The position numbers and the translations under genes were made by a program. This document shows, in pieces, positions 17,401 to 23,546 of a stretch of DNA of 64,000 nucleotides (the stretch's first letter is position 1; each line of letters opens with the position of its first letter). Below the pieces are notes generated by a model that searched no databases, had not been told where the DNA came from, and was given only the letters and a program-made list of their open reading frames with translations. Source of the DNA: Arenibacter catalasegens (GTDB lineage: Bacteria > Bacteroidota > Bacteroidia > Flavobacteriales > Flavobacteriaceae); NCBI RefSeq assembly GCF_002909235.1, contig NZ_PHQQ01000031.1, positions 1-64,000 of the forward strand, in the 5' to 3' direction.

Positions 17401-19805
17401 TATTTATAGCTGCCCCATCCACCAGAAGCATTCCCGTTTACTGCTCCCCTATTGTTATTCTGGCAACTCATATCGGTCCAGATAGGTGCCATAGTCAGTG
17501 CAGTTACTGGCTCAGAAATGGTCAAGGTAGCTGTATCAACACAGTTGGTATCTTCATCGGTTACCGTTATAGTATAGGAACCTGCAGATAATCCTCCTAC
17601 TGCAACAATATTGGAAGTTTGACCAGTAACCTCTGGATTTGCATCTATTTGATATTTATAAGTACCACTAAATCCGTCTACAATAAAACGACCGGCACCA
17701 TCACTATCTCCAAAACAAGTTACGTTAGTGAGCAACTGACTGGCAACTCCAATAGAACTAATATCGGTAATGGCAAAACTTTCATTATAGCTACAGCCCG
17801 CAGAATCGGTTACCCTAAAAGTATAACTACCCAATCCCAGTCCAGGAAAAACCCCGGTAGCGTTACTGGCAGTTATTGGGGCTATTATTTCATAAGTACT
17901 TATTGTCGCTCCCCCAGTTACTGCCAAGGAAACAGATGCCGTGCCCGTTGCACAATCAATACTGGATACGGTAAAATCGATATCGGTAGGTTTATTCAAT
18001 GGACTAAACACAATGTTCGGTAAAGTGGTAACACAGCCATTGGCATCCCGTATTTGAGGGGAATAGGTTCCTGCGGAAATCCCATTAAACACTGTATTGT
18101 TAAGAATGAACCCCGAACCAATACTATATTCGTATGGTCCTACACCGCCACTAATTCCCGAAAAGGTAATTTGCCCCCCACTTTCATTGATACAACTTGG
18201 GGTTTGAGTGGCGTTGGCATTACCCAAAATGGTAGATGGAGTGCCTATGGATCTACTTACCGCAGGAGTGGTACAGGAAAAAGTATCCTGTTGATACCTA
18301 AGTACTACATTATAATTACCAGGTGCTAAATTGGAAAAGACATTACTGTTCTGAAAAGAACCACCATTGTTAATACTATACACCAAGTTGTAACCATTAC
18401 TATTGGTAACATTAACGGTAATGCTTCCGTTATTGGATCCCCCACAATTTGCATCAACAGTGGTGATATTATATACTGGAGGGGGAATATTTTCAACATC
18501 TACAGATGCATTTTTGGTACATCCATTGGCATCCCTTACTATAATATTATAAGTTCCAGGACTGCTCACGGTATGCGTAGTAGCACTAGCAAAACTACTT
18601 CCGAAAGCTCCTCCATTTACATTATATTGATATGGTCCCGTACCGCCGCTAGCATCTATGGTAATATTTACAGCTGTGGCACCGCAACCAAAACTATCGG
18701 TCGCAAATGCGGTGGCATCTACAGGAACCAATCCGGCACCAATAGTAATAGGATTTCCGCTGATTGTACTTATAGTTTGGGTACAACTACTTCCTGCCTG
18801 AACCGATACTGAATAGGTACCAGCTCCAAGATTATTAAATGTGTGAGTATTTGACCCGTTAGGACCATAGGTGTTCATGGTGACACCATTTCTAATTAAC
18901 CTATAACTATAAAATCCAGGTACTCCAGAAATATTAATGCTTATACTACCCTTGTCCCCACTACAGGTGATGTCTACCTTGGAAACAACCACGGTCATAT
19001 CTACTTCACTAATAGTTACTGTTTGTGAAGGAAATACACAAGCACTTGGAGAAGCGTTCTTTAACCTAGTATATACTTGATAATTACCAGCAGTCAATAT
19101 ATCGAAATACGGATTGTCCTGATAAGGACCTGCTGGAGAATTAAGACTGTATTCATATCCTGCAGGAACATTGGTTACCTCTACCCTTCCTGGATTACCA
19201 CAAATAATATTCTGGGTACTAAGCTGCGGATTCAATGGATTGGAAGAAACCCTAAAATAATAAAAGGCCCCGGACCCTACCCTAACGCGATATTCCCCCG
19301 AAACGGAAGAGTCACTGGCGTCAAGAAAATAAGTTGCACTCGTAACAGCCGGTCCATAACAACTATTGTCTTTCACAGGACAGGTGTCGGTTCCTACAAA
19401 CGAACAGCTTGAGGACAGCTTTTGCCAGGTAATAGTACCACTTCCACTTACAGAAAGAGTTCTATCATCACCTGTTCCGCAAAGGAAAAATTTTGCTAGG
19501 GTACTACCGTCATTGGTACATGTTACCTCTTCGTTTGCCCCATTGATGATTGTAGCAAACATCATTGGACTTGAAATAGCATCAATATTAACCGCTTCTA
19601 CCACATTGGCTTGAGCGTTGTCTAGTAGGTTATTATCTTTTGCTTGCCGAACGAGCATTTCCGTCGAGTTTATATTTTCGACCGCAGAAGTAACATCCGC
19701 AATAAGCTCATAAACTATCGAATTTGCCTTCGATACACTAAACACAATGCTTAGGGCTATCAAAAGTAGGGCATAGTAAACATGCCTTGGTTTTTTTGGG
19801 AGCAT
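11409..19805 (-). CDS. Giant SprB-repeat surface adhesin with type IX secretion (type B) C-terminal signal
   Basis: A 2,798-residue cell-surface protein, probably an adhesin related to gliding or attachment. The N-terminus has a basic start and a hydrophobic signal peptide (ALLLIALSIVFSV, about 12-24). From about residue 100 to 2,690 it is a chain of roughly 27 modules of 80-100 residues. Each starts near a cysteine in a pattern like TCFGxxDGSI, followed by GGTGPYxYSxxxG and a GxYTVxVxDxxGC end, which fits SprB repeats. The last about 85 residues (VPNFFTPNGDNMNDEW through the WDGNYDGKAVPSGDYWYEV segment) form the CHU_C/type B sorting domain. Type B proteins usually have a PorP/SprF-like partner gene next door; none is in this window. 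Confidence 0.93.
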   Translation of the reverse strand: MLPKKPRHVYYALLLIALSIVFSVSKANSIVYELIADVTSAVENINSTEMLVRQAKDNNLLDNAQANVVEAVNIDAISSPMMFATIINGANEEVTCTNDGSTLAKFFLCGTGDDRTLSVSGSGTITWQKLSSSCSFVGTDTCPVKDNSCYGPAVTSATYFLDASDSSVSGEYRVRVGSGAFYYFRVSSNPLNPQLSTQNIICGNPGRVEVTNVPAGYEYSLNSPAGPYQDNPYFDILTAGNYQVYTRLKNASPSACVFPSQTVTISEVDMTVVVSKVDITCSGDKGSISINISGVPGFYSYRLIRNGVTMNTYGPNGSNTHTFNNLGAGTYSVSVQAGSSCTQTISTISGNPITIGAGLVPVDATAFATDSFGCGATAVNITIDASGGTGPYQYNVNGGAFGSSFASATTHTVSSPGTYNIIVRDANGCTKNASVDVENIPPPVYNITTVDANCGGSNNGSITVNVTNSNGYNLVYSINNGGSFQNSNVFSNLAPGNYNVVLRYQQDTFSCTTPAVSRSIGTPSTILGNANATQTPSCINESGGQITFSGISGGVGPYEYSIGSGFILNNTVFNGISAGTYSPQIRDANGCVTTLPNIVFSPLNKPTDIDFTVSSIDCATGTASVSLAVTGGATISTYEIIAPITASNATGVFPGLGLGSYTFRVTDSAGCSYNESFAITDISSIGVASQLLTNVTCFGDSDGAGRFIVDGFSGTYKYQIDANPEVTGQTSNIVAVGGLSAGSYTITVTDEDTNCVDTATLTISEPVTALTMAPIWTDMSCQNNNRGAVNGNASGGWGSYKYTLTRPNGSTVGPKSNPNFTGLTDDSGAYTILVEDGGGCTASASYTFTILTAPTLVLDTGASDFCFDSADATTMVVNASGGDGNYEYRIDNGAWVAGGASASFGGLTPGNHTIQVRDGNNCIDDVVRNIRAQTTTTVSIQKELTCSLVPGAGDADIRVNIGNGNLPYGTYEVDFNGGGYGPTTPIAGSSFVYTTPSQGTYQFRITDGSGCVVETNVVTISATDVLVATADVTDPRCGDPNTGVVELLPDTTVGVAPYAYSADGGFTYTNQAVYGNLSPGNYTYYVRDSRGCFIDVDFTVGPPVAGVDATVVANDAVCSAGIANGSIDVTAITNGNPDYTYTLLNAAGGIVNTIGPTASTSESFLNLPQGTYTVITRDASGCEDRDAVTIGQNTIDLVPVSTTDPQDCTTTFTYIVNIVGGTPGYQIGLLGETLNPVTVAPYSYDFTGQIQYGATYFVEVIDALGCRYVEQIDPIPGPSLTVNATSTSASCDIAGNGTISYNVTGTSGANVEINVYDTDTGSLIVGYGAMIIPAAGPYPDLTGLNPGNYQIFAEDLTSGCVGEALVSIIQDIPTVSIDSNTNANCNDPNGHLIVRGVGGTGPYQFSVVPTTTAVGAYSTTTNYDLAPGVYDVYVQDASGCESVSTVTISMDPGVPALTIDVTNQCFVVTSYNVAVTSPLNSGPAPETTFQYDIGSGFQDSPNFIVPNPGTYTMTVRDGNGCTATNIFEVFDFFSITASASAEPSCNNADGSITVVTSGGSGDFDYVLDDGAGFVVSQSDDPLFTTLPPGNYTITVTDRSSNTPTLCTDSAVVEIISVDEPIIDTALPEDITCFGSADGSITVDLIDASATDGPFVYNLYDSSNTLVISQADAIFENLTADIYSVEVVSSRGCMSTRVSATIVEPTALIGAANAPAFTCNPASNTFNTSTITAYADTNGDGSGTLTGTGPYTYSINDGTAVFDGTNFQSSNTFEIIDNGSPQTIIVTIRDNNGCEVSDTVNLTPPSGLTFSFNELTSITCDASGSGVMASTVEIIINEGPGNYGVEILPLGSQPERLTSGSDRLVWDLDTPGDYIFAVRDIANGGCLFVTPTYNVPDYNLIEAIINEVKPVTCFNGTDGEISIEVNNYTGIYNYEVFTRDAAGVETSTGVTGSFDTANPISSPEIITGVPAGNLLVRVEAVDSPFCDTVSNTTTVHGPDRPLDPTPAQTADVTCFIPGRGEITVSGDGGWGGYEYQLELETAPGVYLMIAPFSTNNVFSDLISGTYQVSISDSGGCVVMEDFTINPPVPIASDIRIVQPLLCPGSNDGIIEAYNVTGGEDINGDGEEYLFQLNRLDTLGNIVNTSGLQESAVFPNLPTGNYTIVVYDGWGCSFTTLPIFIQDPLPVDADLLETLAPGCGDEGRMELTIVNPVPGMEYFYRRSGTADPFVSFGGIGIITAEIIIPDVNVNPGPYQFDVQNGNGCPEQKSNEINLDPALPLVIALDLVDANIKCAGQPTGIVRSEAFGGVGNYIYTLVNNILDTGVPGVPRVPLAADIVSGPQNSGIFRDLPPGTYYVYATSQGCTAISGEILITPKDPLILDRLEAVPVSCNGDTNGQVIIEASGGTGKIRFSISDTLSEFFEGEDPSNPNFFTFTDLPPGTYEIIVQDELGCNILQEVTILEPEELVVANVDTTPETCIMASDGSAQLTMMGGTPFTDTLSGVEYYETKIIGPNSVGDEVFVRNDSLFFDNLMGGETYVVFIRDSMGCEANAVVPILIGVDLNSEPIVEYGCEGIFPNSTVTIRMADASLMPRLLFSLDVDDMTMANTQTVFGDLSAGNHTVYIYHENGCATSVDFTVDAFEPLTLTAIKTGPNEVTAMATGGFGGYEYFFQGDSFGVVNVFLSNQDANVTVRVEDIMGCEATITIPFKFTGMLEVPNFFTPNGDNMNDEWYPGNRDYFPNIEVKIYDRYGRVVAILNQVSGWDGNYDGKAVPSGDYWYEVNANDEDKQQFFGHFTLYR

Positions 19806-19940
19806 AGGTTAAGTAGGTTTTACAAAATATATTCCGACTTGGGGAAATCAAAGTATATTTTTATTGTAATAGTTTAAACTTATATTTTATAATTATCTTT
19901 AGCGTCCTTAGCTTTATTATTAATTATTTAACGTTGAATT

Positions 19941-21062
19941 ATGAAAAATAGTATCTCAATTATATTCATCTGTTTATTGTCGTTAAATTTTTCTTGCGCA
20001 CAACAAACTGAAAATGAAGTAAATACATCAGATAACCCACCCTTTACTGCTGAACTAATAATCGATGAACTGCAGGTTCCGTGGGGATTTACCTTCCTTC
20101 CTGATGGCAGTATGCTAATTACCGAAAAGGCAGGCCAATTGATCCATTTTAAGGATGGCAAAAAAAATGTGGTGAGCAATTCACCTACAGTGTATAACAG
20201 AGGTCAAGGAGGTTTGTTGGATATTGTTTTACATCCCGATTATGCCAATAATGGATGGATATATATATCACACGCTTCCGAAGAAGGTGAAGATAAAGGT
20301 GGAAATACAGCCATTATAAGAGCAAAATTAAATAACAACAGCCTTACCGACACCCAATTACTATACAAAGCCACTCCAAATACTACAGGTGGAAACCACT
20401 TTGGATCCCGGATTGCCTTTGATAATGAAGGATATTTATACTTTTCGATTGGGGAACGTGGGGAAAGGGACGTTAATCCACAAGATATTACCAAGGATGG
20501 AGGAAAGATTTACCGCTTAAACGCAGACGGCACTATACCTGCAGACAACCCTTTTGTAAACACCGAAGGAGCAAAAAAGGCTATATTTAGTTATGGACAT
20601 AGAAATCCGCAAGGCCTGGCCAAAAACCCAATTACCGGGGAGATTTGGGATAACGAACATGGCCCACAGGGTGGAGATGAAGTAAACATAATTGCAAAAG
20701 GAAAAAATTACGGATGGCCGGTTATCACGTATGGAATAAATTATAGTGGCACCCCTATCACGGACAAAACAGAAATGGAAGGGATGGAACAACCATTATA
20801 TTATTGGGTTCCTTCTATTGCTCCCAGTGGAATGGCTTTCGTTACTTCTGACAAATACCCGGATTGGAAAGGCAATTTATTGGTCGGCTCTTTAAAATTT
20901 CAATATTTGGAGCGCTTAGAACTTAAGGGAAATAAAGTTATTTACAGAGAAAAATTAATGCCAGACCTGGGACGGGTGCGCGATGTGCGCCAAGGTCCGG
21001 ATGGCTATATTTATGTTGCCGTTGAAGGCAAGGGAATCTACAAATTAGTGCCAAAAAAATAA
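19941..21062 (+). CDS. PQQ-dependent sugar dehydrogenase-type lipoprotein (aldose sugar dehydrogenase, YliI-like)
   Basis: Predicted six-bladed beta-propeller quinoprotein of the glucose/sorbosone dehydrogenase family, 373 residues. A lipoprotein signal ends at Cys19 (LLSLNFSC). Family hallmarks are VPWGFTFLPDGSMLITEKAGQL near the N-terminus, the GNHFGSRIAFD segment, YGHRNPQGLAKNP and NEHGPQGGDEVN, and the C-terminal LGRVRDVRQGPDGYIYV blade. The family oxidises aldoses in the periplasm, passing electrons onward. A cytochrome c gene follows after 38 bp and may be the acceptor. The true substrate cannot be read from sequence; the neighbouring MurQ locus makes cell-wall sugars possible but unproven. 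Confidence 0.88.
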   Translation: MKNSISIIFICLLSLNFSCAQQTENEVNTSDNPPFTAELIIDELQVPWGFTFLPDGSMLITEKAGQLIHFKDGKKNVVSNSPTVYNRGQGGLLDIVLHPDYANNGWIYISHASEEGEDKGGNTAIIRAKLNNNSLTDTQLLYKATPNTTGGNHFGSRIAFDNEGYLYFSIGERGERDVNPQDITKDGGKIYRLNADGTIPADNPFVNTEGAKKAIFSYGHRNPQGLAKNPITGEIWDNEHGPQGGDEVNIIAKGKNYGWPVITYGINYSGTPITDKTEMEGMEQPLYYWVPSIAPSGMAFVTSDKYPDWKGNLLVGSLKFQYLERLELKGNKVIYREKLMPDLGRVRDVRQGPDGYIYVAVEGKGIYKLVPKK

Positions 21063-21100
21063 CCGTCATTTTCTTTATTAAAAACTTCAAAATATAAAAC

Positions 21101-21505
21101 ATGAAGCTATTGCTCTTATCTTATATTTCAACCATTTTTATATTGTCTTTTTTTCTATTCCAAGACAAGGAATTGGAAGAAAGTATCAACAGAGGGAAGG
21201 ACATCTATACAGACTTTTGCGTTACCTGCCATATGACGAATGGTGAGGGTGTTGAAAAGACGTTCCCTCCCTTGGCCAAGTCTGATTATTTGCTAAAAAA
21301 AAGAGTCGAAAGCATTCGGGGTATAAAATATGGACAACAGGGAGAAATCATCGTCAATGGAGTTACCTACAATAACACCATGGCCACTATGGGCCTCTAT
21401 GACGACGAAATTGCCGACGTAATGAACTATATCTTAAACTCCTGGGGCAATAAAAGTGATAAAATGGTTACTGAAAAAGAAGTTTCTGCAATAAGCAAAG
21501 AATAA
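21101..21505 (+). CDS. Small class I cytochrome c
   Basis: A 134-residue exported or membrane-anchored monohaem cytochrome. One N-terminal hydrophobic helix (about 3-20) is followed by the haem-binding CVTCH at residues 40-44. A distal Met ligand is likely within NTMATMGLYDDEIADVMNYI, the usual end of the fold. It lies 38 bp after the PQQ-type sugar dehydrogenase on the same strand, which suggests it accepts electrons from that enzyme. The C-terminal about 20 residues are charged and outside the domain. Confidence 0.88.
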   Translation: MKLLLLSYISTIFILSFFLFQDKELEESINRGKDIYTDFCVTCHMTNGEGVEKTFPPLAKSDYLLKKRVESIRGIKYGQQGEIIVNGVTYNNTMATMGLYDDEIADVMNYILNSWGNKSDKMVTEKEVSAISKE

Positions 21506-21507
21506 AT

Positions 21508-22323
21508 TTATCCATTTCTAGAATCAATTGCCTTTTTAACCGAACCGTATTTCTTCAATAACTCTTCAGCCTCGGTGTAGTCAATTTTCAGTTCTTCTAC
21601 CAAATATCGGGTACCGCGATCCACCAATTTTTCATTGGTAAGTTGCATGTTCACCATTTTATTGCCTTTTACCCTGCCAATTCTAATCATTAAAGCAGTC
21701 GATATCATATTAAGAACCAGTTTTTGTGAGGTTCCGCTTTTCATCCTAGTACTTCCCGTAAGAAATTCTGGACCTACATTTACCGCAATAGGAATTTCTA
21801 CAGCCTGGGTTAATGGTGATCCAGGATTATTGGTAATACACGCCGTTAACAATCCATGAGCAGCCGCCTCTTTTACCCCACCTATTACGTAAGGTGTTGT
21901 GCCGGATGCAGCTATCCCTACAATAGTGTCGTTTTTAGTAATATTATAAGCCTCCAAATCTTTCCATGCCTGTACCGCATCATCCTCGGCATTTTCAACG
22001 GGATTTCTAAGAGCAACATCGCCACCCGCAATCAATCCTATCACCCGATCATGGGGCAATCCGAAGGTTGGTGGTATCTCTGAGGCATCCAAAACCCCTA
22101 ATCGCCCACTGGTTCCTGCACCTATATAAAACAACCTTCCACCTTTATCAAACCTTTCTTTTAAACCATCCACCAATTTAGTCACCTCAGGAATAACCAA
22201 GGCCACCGCGTCCGCAATTAGTTGATCCTCCTTATTCATGTTGTTAAGGATGGTAGTGGTATCCATCAATTCCAAATCTGAGTAATTTGATGGTAATTCG
22301 GTTATCTTCATATAATCTTGCAT
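21508..22323 (-). CDS. murQ: N-acetylmuramic acid 6-phosphate etherase
   Basis: Cytoplasmic lyase that splits MurNAc-6-phosphate into GlcNAc-6-phosphate and D-lactate. The 271-residue protein has the SIS fold with the family signature GAGTSGRLGVLDASE at 68-82, ending in the catalytic Glu82. It also has the VGIAASGTTPYVIGG sugar-phosphate loop and the GSTRMKSGTSQK motif. Length and motifs match intact MurQ. It lies 283 bp downstream of the DeoR-type regulator on the same strand, and across the divergent promoter from a SusC/D locus that contains AnmK and NagZ. That places it as the last step of that pathway. Confidence 0.96.
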   Translation of the reverse strand: MQDYMKITELPSNYSDLELMDTTTILNNMNKEDQLIADAVALVIPEVTKLVDGLKERFDKGGRLFYIGAGTSGRLGVLDASEIPPTFGLPHDRVIGLIAGGDVALRNPVENAEDDAVQAWKDLEAYNITKNDTIVGIAASGTTPYVIGGVKEAAAHGLLTACITNNPGSPLTQAVEIPIAVNVGPEFLTGSTRMKSGTSQKLVLNMISTALMIRIGRVKGNKMVNMQLTNEKLVDRGTRYLVEELKIDYTEAEELLKKYGSVKKAIDSRNG

Positions 22324-22606
22324 AGTTTATGGGTGGTATTTGGTATTTAATAAATTGTTAGTTGGTTTAATATAAAAGCGAGATAGTGAATTGGATCGGT
22401 GAATTTAGCATATTCAATCTGAAAGCCTTTACTCGTATTATTCTTTAGTTAAAAATTTTTCAATCGGACCTAATTCTGTTTCACAAATCAAGGAATACTT
22501 TTTAGATTAACGGCAAAATTAGGAAATTTTAATATTGAATCAATAATGTTGATGCATATAAACAAAACAGAGAATTTGAACATTTCTATACTCTTGTAAA
22601 GGATTT
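22324..22606. other. Intergenic between deoR-type gene and murQ
   Basis: No ORF, RNA or clear hairpin is seen in these 283 bp. It probably holds the murQ promoter, so murQ need not depend on the regulator's transcript. Confidence 0.4.
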
Positions 22607-23356
22607 CTAAAGTAAATTTATTTTGATTTCCCTAAAGGCCATTAGTTTATCGTCTTCTGGCTCCAATTCAGTTATTAGAAAATCTATTTTGTCCAAGTCA
22701 CATATTTTAAAACGTTGTGTAGAATTCAACTTCTCTGAAATTAATGGGGCAACTATTTTTTTTGAGGCGCGTATCATAGCCTTTTTTATTTGAACAATAT
22801 CCCAATCAAAATCGGTTACACCATTATTAACATCAATCGAGTTTATTCCTAAAAAACAGATATCAACCTTAATGTCATTCAACATATTAATCGCGCAGCC
22901 ACCAATAGCAATTTGTGAATCTTTAGATAATTTACCTCCTATCAATATCACATCCACATCCGATTTGGCCATTAATTGGACTGCAACCGGTAAGCTAGGC
23001 GTAAAACAGGTAATTTTCAAATTCGGAGGTATCATCCTAGCAATTTCCATATTCGTAGTTCCTCCGCTAATAAGTATCACCTGGCCACTCCTTAACAACG
23101 TAATTGCCTTTCTAGCAATCCGAGATTTATTCTCCAACTCATATATCTCCTGATTTTCAACCTGGTAATTGTTAAACCCTAAAGAAATGGCACCACCGTG
23201 TACCTTCTTTAATTTTTTGGTAACGCTTAGCTCCTTGATATCCCGGCGTATTGTATCTACCGAAACATTCAATAACTCTGCAATATCAGTAAACAAAACC
23301 TTATTATGGATTCTGACCTCATTCACGATTACTTGTTGTCTCTCGGCTTTCAGCAT
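22607..23356 (-). CDS. DeoR/GlpR-family transcriptional regulator
   Basis: Predicted sugar-phosphate-responsive repressor, 249 residues. The N-terminal DeoR helix-turn-helix occupies about 5-57 (LFTDIAELLNVSVDTIRRDIKEL with the RRDI recognition-helix signature). The C-terminal DeoR sensor domain, related to ribose-5-phosphate isomerases, has LISGGTTNMEIARMI, the VILIGGKLSKDSQIAIGG segment and CFLGINSIDVNNGVTDFD. It is divergent from susC, and their 190-bp spacer holds repeated GCAA/TTGC palindromes that are natural operator candidates. MurNAc-6-P or GlcNAc-6-P would be reasonable effectors by context, which is inference. Confidence 0.93.
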   Translation of the reverse strand: MLKAERQQVIVNEVRIHNKVLFTDIAELLNVSVDTIRRDIKELSVTKKLKKVHGGAISLGFNNYQVENQEIYELENKSRIARKAITLLRSGQVILISGGTTNMEIARMIPPNLKITCFTPSLPVAVQLMAKSDVDVILIGGKLSKDSQIAIGGCAINMLNDIKVDICFLGINSIDVNNGVTDFDWDIVQIKKAMIRASKKIVAPLISEKLNSTQRFKICDLDKIDFLITELEPEDDKLMAFREIKINLL

Positions 23357-23382
23357 AAAACTATCAATATAATTTATTCACA

Positions 23383-23424
23383 ATATCAGCAAAATACTGC
23401 AAATATGCCATGTGCGGCTGATAT
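23383..23424. promoter_or_regulatory. Operator-like inverted repeat near the deoR-type start
   Basis: ATATCAGC (23383-23390) is inverted at 23417-23424 (GCTGATAT). Within it lies GCAAAATACTGCAA (23389-23402), which recurs in inverted orientation at 23466-23479. The position is 27-68 bp upstream of the regulator start, suitable for autorepression. Confidence 0.5.
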
Positions 23425-23438
23425 TTATTTTAAAAATC

Positions 23439-23450
23439 GCAATATATTGC
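23439..23450. promoter_or_regulatory. Operator-like palindrome upstream of the susC -33 region
   Basis: GCAATATATTGC is a perfect 12-bp palindrome with the same GCAA/TTGC ends as the flanking sites. It lies just upstream of the susC -33 TTG at 23457-23459. Confidence 0.5.
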
Positions 23451-23456
23451 AAAAAA

Positions 23457-23488
23457 TTGCAGGTATTGCAGTATTTTGCATATTTTTG
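23457..23488 (+). promoter_or_regulatory. susC promoter with an embedded operator-like site
   Basis: A -33 TTG (23457-23459) and a perfect -7 box TATTTTTG (23481-23488) are 21 bases apart, as expected for Bacteroidota sigma-A. The spacer contains TTGCAGTATTTTGC (23466-23479), the exact inverted copy of the site at 23389-23402. A repressor bound there would block transcription of the SusC/D operon. Confidence 0.65.
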
Positions 23489-23546
23489 AAATTACTAATT
23501 ATTCTATTTCAGAATTATAATTACTAACAATTAACTCCAAAAATCG

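Noticed and set aside
12786-19412. Many plus-strand open frames of 60-185 codons inside the adhesin gene
   Set aside because: They are antisense shadows of a repetitive, low-stop sequence; they have Ser/Thr/Ile-rich nonsense composition and no motifs.
22324-22606. A GCAA/TTGC operator upstream of murQ
   Set aside because: I looked for the 14-base site found upstream of susC and did not find a convincing copy here.
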